From contig WTGV01000019.1 of assembly GCA_011525295.1 (NCBI GenBank), positions 62,001 through 126,000 on the forward strand: DNA of 64,000 nucleotides. Reading direction: 5' to 3'. The position numbers and the translations under genes were made by a program. The notes beneath the pieces are model-generated. The model was not told the origin of the DNA. It searched no databases and saw only the letters and a program-made list of their open reading frames with translations. This DNA is from Pseudomonadales bacterium (GTDB taxonomy: Bacteria; Pseudomonadota; Gammaproteobacteria; Pseudomonadales; Azotimanducaceae). Below are positions 48,502-56,894 of the stretch, piece by piece (positions within the stretch are counted from its first letter, which is position 1; each line of letters opens with the position of its first letter).

Positions 48502-49479
48502 TCACATGTGGCGTTCAACAGCATCCATGAGCAACGAACCAATATCAAGATCATAGGCTTTATCTAGCTCTCTAATACAAGTTGGACACGTAATATTGAT
48601 CTCAGTCAAGTAAGGACCGATCACGTCAATTCCAACGAATAGCAACCCTTGCTTTTGAAACTCTGATGCTAAGGCATTAGCCATCTCTAAGTCCTCTTGA
48701 GACAATGGTTGTGGTATGCCGGTTCCACCTGTTGCTAAATTGGCACGAGTCTCGCCTTCGGGTGGTACGCGTGCGAGAGTGTATGGGATAGTCTCGTCAT
48801 CGACGATCAAAATGCGTTTATCGCCCGTATTAATCTCAGGCAAGAATTTCTGCCCCATGATAGGAGAGGTTCCATTTGCAGTCAGTGTTTCGAGCACAGC
48901 ATTGAGGTTGGGGTCATATTCACGTACTCTAAAGATTCCCTTACCGCCCATTCCATCTAGTTGCTTGAATACAACATCCCTGTGCTCAAAGTAAAAATCC
49001 TTTAAAGATGCTAAATCTTGTGCGACGACCATGGGTGGAGTGAACTCAGGAAAGTGCGTCGCGTAAAACTTTTCATTGAAGTCCCTAAGACTCGACGGTT
49101 TATTTACCACCAACACGCCTTGAGCTTCGACGCGATCGAGCAAATAGGTTGTGTAAATGTAATTCATGTCGAACGGAGGGTCTTTGCGCATGAATACCGC
49201 TTGAAAGGATGCCAGTGCGCGTTTTTGTTTGTCTCCCTCGATGCAATACCAGGGTTCGTCGCAGAGTACTGAAGGATCAAGGCGGTCCAGGAATTCATGA
49301 TGCATGTCTAACGGGGTAGCGAAAGCAAACACTTCGTTGTTCTCCCAATAAAGATCGCGTTGTTCCATGACCCAGACCTTCCAATTTCGACGTATCGCGG
49401 CACGAAACATCGCGATCGTCGAATCTTTGGCGACGTTGAGAGAGGGGATAGGATCAGCTATGAACGCGATTTCGGTCAT
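48502..49479 (-). CDS. gshB: Glutathione synthetase GshB
   Basis: GshB ligates glycine to gamma-glutamylcysteine. The 325-residue ATP-grasp protein has MTEIAFIADPI at the start, FMRKDPPFDMNYIYTTYLLD, VNKPSSLRDFNEKFYA, VFKQLDGMGGKGIFRV for ATP binding, and the substrate loop RVPPEGETRANLATGG, ending VGIDVIGPYLTEINITCPTCIREL. It is followed by tonB after 65 bases. Confidence 0.95.
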   Translation of the reverse strand: MTEIAFIADPIPSLNVAKDSTIAMFRAAIRRNWKVWVMEQRDLYWENNEVFAFATPLDMHHEFLDRLDPSVLCDEPWYCIEGDKQKRALASFQAVFMRKDPPFDMNYIYTTYLLDRVEAQGVLVVNKPSSLRDFNEKFYATHFPEFTPPMVVAQDLASLKDFYFEHRDVVFKQLDGMGGKGIFRVREYDPNLNAVLETLTANGTSPIMGQKFLPEINTGDKRILIVDDETIPYTLARVPPEGETRANLATGGTGIPQPLSQEDLEMANALASEFQKQGLLFVGIDVIGPYLTEINITCPTCIRELDKAYDLDIGSLLMDAVERHM

Positions 49480-49689
49480 GATTTGATTGTAGACGAGAAG
49501 TTGGAAATTGGGCGCTACCTCCGAGAGACGGCGCGGACAACTAAATTATTGAAACTATTACAATTCATTTAGGTCTATCTAGAAGTGTTCTTGTTTGTGA
49601 TCGTTCTAGTGTTTCGAGTGGTCTCGGATCACGAGGGATTCTCATGAGTGAATCGACATCAAATTCTTATCTACTAAAGGGAAATTGAA

Positions 49690-50409
49690 ATGAAAAATTT
49701 TTCAGCCATCAATGGATTTGTAGTAATTCTCGCTCTCTTTGTTTCCGGTCTGCTTTTCGCTGAGGAACAAGTAGAGCTGGGCACCAAAATCGTGAAAACT
49801 GAGACTTTAAAAGAGTTGAACGCGCTTTCCAGCCCCAAGGAGAAAGGGCGCGACTACTTAGCGTTTGTTTCTATTGGCTTTTCGGGCTTTCGAGAAGATA
49901 TCGATGCGTCCATTGGTAAAGGCTCAAACTTTCGAATTGCCGGGGGTACTCAGTATACCGATTGGTTTGGACTTGAGTGTTTCGGGGAACGAACCCCAGC
50001 CATCGCACCGAGTACAGTCCTTGAAGATTTGAGAAAAAACATTGACCAACGAATATTGGGTTCGTCAATATCGACTCGAGGTAACTCATATTTTGGTATC
50101 TTGGGGAAGTTCTCATATGATTTAAGGCCTGCTTTTTCTCTGTTTGCGAAAGTTGGTGTCGCCAAATATGATGCGCACCAGGTTACCGCGGAACTAACGT
50201 TGGATGATCCCGCAGACAACGTTCTCTTCAGTTATGTAAGACTCGAAGGAGAGGCAGAGGGATATACTCCTGTGCTGTCGATCGGATATGAAACTCCGAT
50301 CCCATATCTTGACAGCAAGAAGACCTCGGGAGAAGTGAGCTTGACTCAAATGTTTGACGATAAAGTTAAACATCTGTCGTTGAACGTTGTGATAAAGTTT
50401 ACTTTCTAA
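49690..50409 (+). CDS. Outer-membrane beta-barrel protein, first of a tandem pair
   Basis: This 239-residue protein has a signal peptide (VVILALFVSGLLFA, cut before EEQ). About 50 polar residues lead into a barrel (DYLAFVSIGFSGFRED, FRIAGGTQYTDWFGLECFGE, SYFGILGKFSYDLRPAFSLFAKVGVAKY) ending SLNVVIKFTF. It aligns without gaps over nearly its whole length with the next gene, which is also exactly 239 residues. It is divergent from gshB. It resembles OmpA-like eight-stranded barrels; function unknown. Confidence 0.8.
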   Translation: MKNFSAINGFVVILALFVSGLLFAEEQVELGTKIVKTETLKELNALSSPKEKGRDYLAFVSIGFSGFREDIDASIGKGSNFRIAGGTQYTDWFGLECFGERTPAIAPSTVLEDLRKNIDQRILGSSISTRGNSYFGILGKFSYDLRPAFSLFAKVGVAKYDAHQVTAELTLDDPADNVLFSYVRLEGEAEGYTPVLSIGYETPIPYLDSKKTSGEVSLTQMFDDKVKHLSLNVVIKFTF

Positions 50410-50637
50410 AGCCTATCGGAGACTATACAGTACGGGTCGAGCCATTGCTTCTCAAGTTTACTCGACCGAACGTCTAAGAGGGCTTACTATCAGTCAGAAC
50501 ACACTGGGCTGTGAGGACCCGAATTTGTCTTCAATCGCTTGCTTTTTTGCATGCATGGGTGGTGTGAGCATCGCTTAAACCGTATTATCATTAGAGTATG
50601 TCGTTGTTGAAGTTTAGTTGATTAAAGGATCACAGAA

Positions 50638-51357
50638 ATGAAAGAACTTTCAAGCCTAAGAGTCTTAATTGCTACGCTTGCATTCATCGTTGCCAGCCAA
50701 GCCTTCTGCGAGGAGGAAACAGCCGCGAATGCCGAAGCGAATGAAGACTCAGTCGCCGTAGAGAAGAAAGGGAAAACCACTACGGAGGAGAAAGAGCGAG
50801 ATTACGACTTTTATATATCTATAAGCTCTTCGAATTTTCGCGAAGACATTGGCTCCGCGTTCGGTAGCGGCGAGTCTTTTAGAATTACATTTGGTTATCA
50901 ATTTAGGAAATGGTTTGGGGTTGAAATGTACGAGGAAAGAGCCCCAGCACTTGAGACGAAATCGATACTAGCAGATCTCCGTCAGTCATTGGACGAAAAA
51001 ATATTGGATTACTTTATTACGACTCAAGGAAACTGGTTTGGGGGAACTCTAGCTACGTTCTCTTATGAACTCAACGAAGCCTATACTCTCGTTACCAAAG
51101 TGGGAATTGCAAAGTATGAGGCGCATCGAATCGCGGGTCGGCTAACTCTGGACGCCGAAAGAGACAATATCCCGTTCACCTATCTTGATCTCGATAGAGA
51201 GGTTGAAGGTTATACCCCAATATTCTCTTTGGGTTTGGAAATGCCTTTTCCGTATCCCGATAGCGAGAAAACCACTGGGGAAGTGATGCTAGTTCATATG
51301 GCTGACAAGAACGTAGAGAGTTTGTCTCTTCGACTTGCGTTTAAATACACTTTCTAA
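50638..51357 (+). CDS. Outer-membrane beta-barrel protein, second of a tandem pair
   Basis: This is a tandem duplicate of the preceding gene, also 239 residues. Shared blocks are NFREDIGSAFGSGESFRI, WFGVEMYEERAPAL, TFSYELNEAYTLVTKVGIAKYEAHRIAGRLTLD, VEGYTPIFSLGLEMPFPYPDSEKTTGEV and the terminal LSLRLAFKYTF. The signal peptide ends at about QAFC-EEE. Substitutions cluster in the signal, the early linker and loop regions, as expected for diverging surface loops. Confidence 0.8.
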   Translation: MKELSSLRVLIATLAFIVASQAFCEEETAANAEANEDSVAVEKKGKTTTEEKERDYDFYISISSSNFREDIGSAFGSGESFRITFGYQFRKWFGVEMYEERAPALETKSILADLRQSLDEKILDYFITTQGNWFGGTLATFSYELNEAYTLVTKVGIAKYEAHRIAGRLTLDAERDNIPFTYLDLDREVEGYTPIFSLGLEMPFPYPDSEKTTGEVMLVHMADKNVESLSLRLAFKYTF

Positions 51358-51701
51358 CGCTTATAGGACTTCTTACTTCGGTGGAAACTCGCTATTCCAC
51401 ATGAACGTTTGAAGTTCGTATCGTTGTACTACAGGTATCCCGGCGTAGCCGGTTTTCCCATACAAGGATAAAGGGGATGTTATGGAGAGAGTCAAGCCGT
51501 TCGGTGGTCGTCGTACTGTGATGGACGTCGTTTCAGAAAGAAAATCGAACGAGTCAATTAATAGCCCAGATCGTCTCGACGGCTAAGCAGACAAAGTCCT
51601 ACGGAAAGACCTAAAACAGGCTACTGCCGTGTCTTGTCTGTACTGTAATAGGACTCGGAGGCGACCTAAATTTCTATAGCCCCTTCATTGTAGTCACTAA
51701 T
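51358..51701. other. Noncoding region with a possible 34-codon ORF
   Basis: The 344-base gap before the oxidoreductase has a GC-rich hairpin-prone patch near 51440 (CCCGGCGTAGCCGG). It also has a short frame, 51482-51586, reading MERVKPFGGRRTVMDVVSER to a TAA after 34 codons, preceded by AAAGGGG five to six bases upstream. The good ribosome binding site makes a leader peptide possible, but there is no homology or conservation to support it. Confidence 0.35.
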
Positions 51702-53276
51702 TTGAGTGCAAAAGACGACGTAATCATTCTCGGCGCTGGGCATAACGGATTGGTGTGTGCCTGCTATCTTGCGATGTCTGGATTACGAGTGCGCATTCTG
51801 GAACGTCGCAACGTAGTTGGCGGAGCGTGCGTCACAGAGGAATTTAGTCCCGGTTTTCGCAACTCTACAGCGAGCTATACGGTAGGCTTGCTCGATCGAG
51901 AAGTCATTCGTGATCTCAAGTTGTTCGAACACGGTTTGCGTATCGTTCCTAGACCGCTTGCAAACTTTTTTCCATTAAAAAATGGCGAGTCTTTGTCGAT
52001 CTTCAACGACCCAAGAGACACTCAAGAAGAATTTGCACGATTTTCGGAGAACGACGCTGCAGCACTTCCTGAGTTTCAAGGAATGGTTCGAGAAATTGGC
52101 GATGTAGTGATTCCTCAAATGCATCGGACACCACCAAACAAAGGAATGGGTGTTCGGGGTTGGATCCAAACGCTCGAAACCACTAGAGACGTCATGAGAC
52201 TCTCCACACAACGACGTCGAGAATTGTCCAAACTCTTTCTTTCTTCGATAGCTGATCTAGTGAGGAGTTGGTTTGAGAATCCCCACATTCAAGCTGCCGT
52301 AGCATTCGACGCCGTCGTTGGAAACTTTGCGTCATTGCTCTCTTCAGGTACTGCCTACGGACTACTTCATCACGCTATTGGTGAAGTCGCTAGTCAGCGA
52401 GGCGTATGGGGACACCCAATCGGTGGAATGGGAGCAATAACTCAAGCGATGCTGAAACAAGCGGAAGATCTTGGAGTGTCGGTCGAAACGAATGCCGAAG
52501 TAGCTGAGGTGTGTGTTGAAAACGGTAAAGCCGCTGGTGCTGTGTTAGCCGACGGTTCGATTAGAAGCGCGAAAGCGATTGTTGCAAACTTAGCGCCCCA
52601 ACAACTGTACTTGAATCTAGTCGGCCGATCGATACTTGATGGAGATTTCTTGAAGAGCATTGAGAACTTACAATGCGAGTCGGCTGTATTACGAATCAAC
52701 GTTGCATTGTCAGAATTACCGCAGTTTGTGTGTAAACCTGGCGACGAAATTCAAGAGCACCACCAATCTGGGATCGTGTTTAGTCCAACTCTGGACTACA
52801 TGGAATCTGCCTATTTAGACGCGCGAACTAAAGATTGGTCTAGGAAACCAGTGATCGAGATGTTGATCCCTTCAACAGTTGATGACTCTCTCGCTCCACC
52901 TGGTCAGCACGTAGCTAGTCTGTTCTGCCAATATTTCCCTTACGAAAGGGATTGGGATATAGATCGGGACAGAGCGGCTGACACCGTCTTCAAAACAATA
53001 GATCAATATGCTCCTAACTTCTCTGATGCAGTTGTGGGCCGACAAATTCTCACGCCACTAGATCTTGAACGTGAGTTTGGGCTACCCCGTGGCGATATCT
53101 TTCACTTATCTCACAGTCCCAGTCAATTGTGGGTTAATCGACCGGTCTTCGGTCATGCCGCATATCACGGCCCCGTCTTGCGCCTATACCATTGCGGCGC
53201 TGGATCACACCCGGGCGGCGGCGTGAGTGGAATACCGGGCAAGAACGCAGCGAAACAAATACTCCGAGATTTGTAG
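51702..53276 (+). CDS. Phytoene-desaturase-like FAD oxidoreductase (PYROXD2 type)
   Basis: The 524-residue protein starts at TTG with the FAD-binding DDVIILGAGHNGLVCACYLAMSGLRVRILERRNVVGGACVTEEF. It has the PYROXD2-like body (GLLHHAIGEVASQRGVWGHPIGGMGAITQAM, AKAIVANLAPQQLYLNLVG, SLFCQYFPYERDW) and the terminal GAGSHPGGGVSGIPGKNAAKQILRDL that closes the flavin site. It belongs to the NAD(P)/FAD-dependent carotenoid/retinol desaturase superfamily. No carotenoid genes are nearby and the substrate is unknown. Confidence 0.9.
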   Translation: MSAKDDVIILGAGHNGLVCACYLAMSGLRVRILERRNVVGGACVTEEFSPGFRNSTASYTVGLLDREVIRDLKLFEHGLRIVPRPLANFFPLKNGESLSIFNDPRDTQEEFARFSENDAAALPEFQGMVREIGDVVIPQMHRTPPNKGMGVRGWIQTLETTRDVMRLSTQRRRELSKLFLSSIADLVRSWFENPHIQAAVAFDAVVGNFASLLSSGTAYGLLHHAIGEVASQRGVWGHPIGGMGAITQAMLKQAEDLGVSVETNAEVAEVCVENGKAAGAVLADGSIRSAKAIVANLAPQQLYLNLVGRSILDGDFLKSIENLQCESAVLRINVALSELPQFVCKPGDEIQEHHQSGIVFSPTLDYMESAYLDARTKDWSRKPVIEMLIPSTVDDSLAPPGQHVASLFCQYFPYERDWDIDRDRAADTVFKTIDQYAPNFSDAVVGRQILTPLDLEREFGLPRGDIFHLSHSPSQLWVNRPVFGHAAYHGPVLRLYHCGAGSHPGGGVSGIPGKNAAKQILRDL

Positions 53277-53681
53277 GCTGAGCGCTGACTCAAATTGTTC
53301 ATTGAGCTATAGTTGCATTTGGGAATTACTAACATAAATGCACATGGAACGCACACTCACTGTTAGCGTTTTGACGTTCCACAAGTCCCGGCAAGCCGGT
53401 GATTATCTCACTCGTTTTACTACGTCCAGACGCCCCAATCCCTGTACCATTTCGCGTTAACTTGTCGACAGACAAGGAAACGCAATTCGGTGTGCGGTCG
53501 TGAGCAACCTCCCGAGTCCTAGTGACTTGAATGATCACCACCTTCGGGCTTGTGCCACGACTACGCACCATTGCAATGGAGGCCCAGTAGATTGTTTGCG
53601 TCTCAGAACGCCGGTACAGGGAATGATCAGCATTGCAATTTACCGAATTGACTTTGTAAAGGAATATTTTGGAGTTTTACG
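53277..53681 (+). other. Noncoding stretch before the IS110 fragment, possible remnant of a left end and bridge-RNA region
   Basis: No gene is visible here. IS110-family elements carry a structured noncoding left end upstream of the recombinase that is transcribed as a bridge RNA. This stretch contains a CTTGTC-GACA-GACAAG hairpin (53461-53476), a perfect palindrome CCATTGCAATGG (about 53569-53580) and a second TTGCAAT copy near 53635, with a third in the start of the transposase frame. Whether it belonged to the element is inference; both ends cannot be drawn. Confidence 0.35.
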
Positions 53682-53951
53682 ATGGAATTGCAATGGTATG
53701 TCGGTGTGGACTGGGGAAAATCGGAACATCAAGTCTGCCTTCTGAATGCTGCCGGAGAGCCTGTTGCCGAGCGTGAAAAAGGTTGGGTTCGGACACTTGC
53801 AACGATACATCTGTGACAATTCGTAGGTTTCGATTTGTAAATCCAGCATCTCGTTCCAAATCCAACGACAGGCACCAGCTAAACATGCGAGCTGTCGCGC
53901 TCGGGCTTTAGTGCCGGGTATTAAACGATATGTTATGCCTCTAATTGACAT
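53640..53951 (-). pseudogene. IS200/IS605-type TnpB (OrfB) N-terminal fragment
   Basis: The recognisable part (53822-53951) starts MSIRGITYRLIPGTKARARQ and continues LACLAGACRWIWNEMLDLQIETYE, matching the N-terminal helical domain of IS605 OrfB/TnpB (GxxRxxWN signature). The frame then runs antisense through the IS110 fragment, where it is meaningless, and ends at 53640. About 90 percent of a TnpB protein, including the RuvC domain and zinc ribbon, is missing. It cannot be active. Confidence 0.75.
53682..53816 (+). pseudogene. IS110-family transposase, N-terminal fragment
   Basis: From an ATG with GGAG seven bases upstream, the frame reads MELQWYVGVDWGKSEHQVCL, then LNAAGEPVAERE, the typical start of an IS110 DEDD transposase including the first aspartate (VGVDWGK). 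After about 32 codons the similarity stops and 12 unrelated codons lead to a TGA. The remaining 300 or so residues are gone. The break coincides with the start of an opposite-strand TnpB fragment, so the element was truncated by insertion or deletion. Confidence 0.82.
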
Positions 53952-54221
53952 AATCCTATTATACTTGTGCACTTATCTTAATAATTCCCTTGCATTTCAT
54001 AAGAAACAGTGTCGTGACTCAGGTACTCTATGAGTCGAAAGACCAATAGTATGTTGTGCAAACGCTACGTTCGGGGTAACATTGTTAGTGATTGAATCTA
54101 ACCACATAGAGAGAAAAAGTAAAGAGTGCATGTTGGGGCTTGCGTTAAAGTAGCGTTTCAAAGCCTTCGCAGCTATGTAATTAGATGAAATGTTGGGTTT
54201 AACAGGTAGAGCATAAATGCT

Positions 54222-54689
54222 ATGTCAAGATTGACTGACGCACAAGTTCGCGGGAAGGGTACCGCGGTCGTGGTCCAAAACGTGGAAGATCTTCTGATAT
54301 ATCATGGCAAACTCAAGCCGTTATTTTCCGAGCCGTGTGATAACTGGTTTGAAGACATCGACCCCCCGGAAAAAGTCCCAACTGGATATATCGCTATTCG
54401 CCAACTCAGCACTGGGTGTTTAGCGTTTTTACCTAAAGACAAGTTGGAAGCATGGGACTATTCGAAAGACAAGAGTGAAGCATGGGTCGATTCGAAATAC
54501 GAGAGCGAAACGTTGGACGATTCGAACAACGAGAGTGAAACGCTGGACGATTCGAACTTCGAGAGTGAAACGTTGGATCGCAAATATAACAGGCGTAAAA
54601 AGTTGGGTCGCTCAATGAATGACATTGAAGATTGGGGTCCTATTGGAATAATCGCGGCAATCCTTGCGTTCTTCTTTCCAAACTGGTGA
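54222..54689 (+). CDS. Short protein with 10-residue tandem repeats and C-terminal hydrophobic end
   Basis: This 155-residue acidic protein has a globular-looking N-terminus (residues 1-75; VVVQNVEDLLIYHGKLKPLF, YIAIRQLSTGCLAFLP). Then come 4.4 copies of a decapeptide with consensus E-(A/T)-(W/L)-x-D-S-x-x-x-S, a basic KYNRRKKLGRS segment and a terminal hydrophobic stretch (IGIIAAILAFFF). The repeats look unstructured and could vary in number. The tail may anchor it in a membrane. I recognise no family; it borders transposon debris. Confidence 0.6.
   Translation: MSRLTDAQVRGKGTAVVVQNVEDLLIYHGKLKPLFSEPCDNWFEDIDPPEKVPTGYIAIRQLSTGCLAFLPKDKLEAWDYSKDKSEAWVDSKYESETLDDSNNESETLDDSNFESETLDRKYNRRKKLGRSMNDIEDWGPIGIIAAILAFFFPNW
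54447..54578 (+). repeat. 30-bp tandem repeat (4.4 copies) within a coding frame
   Basis: Exact 30-base periods start at 54447, 54477, 54507 and 54537, with a partial copy from 54567. Copies 3 and 4 are nearly identical (GAAACG-TGGACGATTCGAAC core). Period 30 preserves the frame, so copy-number slippage would change only repeat length in the protein. Confidence 0.92.
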
Positions 54690-54726
54690 TCTGCTGGCAC
54701 CGAACCAAAAGTTGCGACTCAAACCG

Positions 54727-55881
54727 CTAACGTTCCTTGAAAAGCTCCACATAGCTATAAAACAAATATCTTCGATTTCGATGGCGTTGGGTGTATTCTC
54801 TCAGCAATCCACACTCAACCATGCGCACGACTAGTGCATTTGCGGAAGCAAAAGTGGTTCCCGTAAGGTCCCGAACTTCGTTCACGCTGACGAACGGGAA
54901 CTCGTACAGTCGGTCGAGTAGTCGATGTGCACTGGCTGCCAAGCGGCCGAGATTGTTGTTTATCATTTGACGGTTTTCTTCTCGAGTCTCTAAGATGCGG
55001 CGAACGGTGATAGCGGCATGTTTACCGACTTGCGTAACTGCTTTAAGAAAGAACAACAGCCAATCCTCCCAATTACCACCGTCTCGCACCGACTGCAAAC
55101 TATCGTGATATTCGCGGTTGTAGCGATTAAAGAACCAAGATAGATTGAGAACCGGTTTTTCGACTAGTTTGCTCTTGTGAAGCAGTAGCGATAGCAACAG
55201 TCTACTCACCCGACCATTGCCTTCCAGAAATGGGTGAATATTCTCAAACTGCGCATGAATCAATCCAATCTTTACCAGGGGTGGTAGTCCGATATCGGTT
55301 GCGAAGAACTGATCTAGAGCTTGCATCTGAGAATTGACTAATTCTGGTGGTGGCGGTACGAATGTAGCATCATGAACAGTACAGCCTACTGGACCAATCC
55401 AACTCTGCTTCGTTCTGAACTCGCCGAGACACAGATGCGATTCATTTTTGTGTTGAAGCATCTGTTTGTGAATCGCTCTCACGTTCGAAGTCAATGACTG
55501 AACAGCATCGACGTTGTCAGGAGCACGCTCCATAACCGCGATATAGTTCTGAATTTCCTGCATGTCATTGCTGTACTTACTGGTTGAAATATGGGCTTCC
55601 GCGGCGATCAGATCCAGCAGTCTAATGTCCGCACCGTCTATCGTGCTCGAAAGTACGGCTTCATGGCGAATGTACATAGAGACGAACTTATCGGAGTCAG
55701 TTAGAGTAAGAATTGATCCATTCAGTCGTGCTAGAGAATGTTCTGCTTGAGAAAGAGCATTTAACAGATTGCCCGTAAGTCGCATTCGTGGATTTGGCGG
55801 TAAGGGTTCTGGAATGAAAGCCCGGAATCCCTGGCTTTGTTTCTCGTAACGGCCAGCGCGGGTCGAGTCGTTGCTAGTCAA
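54727..55881 (-). CDS. Fic family protein (putative AMPylase)
   Basis: This 384-residue protein has the Fic core motif HPFLEGNGRVSR, with an acidic residue at the metal-binding position, and the helix IHAQFENIHPF before it. The N-terminus has the DUF4172-like region with an inhibitory-helix motif SSTIDG, where the usual glutamate of (S/T)xxxE(G/N) is Asp. The C-terminus has a winged-helix-like segment (FVSVNEVRDLTGTTFASANALVVRMVECGLLRE), common in class II Fic proteins. It probably transfers AMP to a protein target. No antitoxin gene adjoins it, consistent with built-in inhibition. Confidence 0.92.
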   Translation of the reverse strand: MTSNDSTRAGRYEKQSQGFRAFIPEPLPPNPRMRLTGNLLNALSQAEHSLARLNGSILTLTDSDKFVSMYIRHEAVLSSTIDGADIRLLDLIAAEAHISTSKYSNDMQEIQNYIAVMERAPDNVDAVQSLTSNVRAIHKQMLQHKNESHLCLGEFRTKQSWIGPVGCTVHDATFVPPPPELVNSQMQALDQFFATDIGLPPLVKIGLIHAQFENIHPFLEGNGRVSRLLLSLLLHKSKLVEKPVLNLSWFFNRYNREYHDSLQSVRDGGNWEDWLLFFLKAVTQVGKHAAITVRRILETREENRQMINNNLGRLAASAHRLLDRLYEFPFVSVNEVRDLTGTTFASANALVVRMVECGLLREYTQRHRNRRYLFYSYVELFKER

Positions 55882-56220
55882 TTTCAGTGATTCTCGCTCA
55901 AGCTAAAGGATTCAGAACTATATTATTGTTAGACGATTATAACGTTCGAGATATTTGTTATATTATATTAAAATATAATACTTAATTCAATATAATAATA
56001 TTATAGCTATGTATGCTGGCAATGAGTAGGTTCTCTGCCAGAGTTCTAAACGGAAACAACCGTCCTAGGAATGGGAATTTCTGTGGACAGTGTAGAGGTG
56101 TCTACGGTACACTCTCCGTACTGACACTATTCGAATGCAAGTTCTTGGGAATTCTGACTACGGTAGGCAAAGAAAGAATTGCTCTACACCAGATGAGACA
56201 CTCTAAGTGACTCAGTACGG
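55882..56220. other. AT-rich noncoding region upstream of the Fic gene
   Basis: There is no credible gene in these 339 bases. The left part is extremely AT-rich, with TATATTATATTAAAATATAATA-like words at about 55960-56000, and can supply the Fic promoter. A short plus-strand frame at 56013-56210 has no family features and I do not call it. Confidence 0.5.
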
Positions 56221-56568
56221 CTACGCGACGTCCCCTGGTCCAGTCGATTTTTGTGCACTTTTACGCATACGCCATCTCCGAAGTGCTACGAAACCTGTAG
56301 GGATTAATACGTACAACACAATTGCCCAAGCTATCATATTTAAAAGACCAAGATCCGTGTCTACTTTGAAGCCAAAGACGTGTACCGTCAGCAGTGTAGG
56401 AAGAAATAGACCGACGCTCATGACTAGACCGACGATCCAACCGATAAATCTCAAACCTACGACGTACACACCGAACCCTGTCAGAACAATCGTGATAGGC
56501 ACGGCAATCCAAGTCCATATTGACACTCGCAATTTCCGAGAGTTTTCTTGTGTTGATTGGACCCTCAT
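56221..56568 (-). CDS. Small membrane protein, function unknown
   Basis: This 115-residue protein has three predicted helices (WIAVPITIVLTGFGVYVVGL, FIGWIVGLVMSVGLFLPTLL, LNMIAWAIVLYVLIPTGFVAL) and a basic C-terminal tail (RRWRMRKSAQK), placing the tail in the cytoplasm by the positive-inside rule. The even hydrophobic profile and ATG start support a real gene. I do not recognise the family. It points away from the Yip1-like gene. Confidence 0.55.
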   Translation of the reverse strand: MRVQSTQENSRKLRVSIWTWIAVPITIVLTGFGVYVVGLRFIGWIVGLVMSVGLFLPTLLTVHVFGFKVDTDLGLLNMIAWAIVLYVLIPTGFVALRRWRMRKSAQKSTGPGDVA

Positions 56569-56894
56569 TCAGTACAGCTCCGTGGGCATCTCTTCTAGAT
56601 AGTATCCATCGACCTTTTCAATTTGGGTAGAGAACCCTGTTGCCAAGAAAATTCCTGCCTTTGTAAATCTTCAGAACTAAGCAAGGTTTAGTTGAATTGT
56701 GCGAACACATTTTGTGCTTTGAGGTTGGTCTAACTCGAATCATGAATTACGTTCTCCGGCAGTCTTTTTACTCGAAGTCCTTTGTCCGGAATTGTTATAG
56801 CAATTTCCCTTATGGAACAACTAGAATAAAGATGTACTGGCAATTCGTTTGACCGCCAACGTCCATTCAACTAAAGAATACAGGCAAGTGTGAA
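56569..56894. other. Noncoding region between divergent membrane-protein genes
   Basis: These 326 bases carry no gene I can support. I see no strong repeat, hairpin or consensus promoter; weak -10-like AT patches occur near 56820. Confidence 0.45.

Noticed and set aside
56013-56210. 65-codon plus-strand frame in AT-rich DNA
   Set aside because: There is no ribosome binding site, hydrophobic pattern or family feature; it looks like a chance frame.
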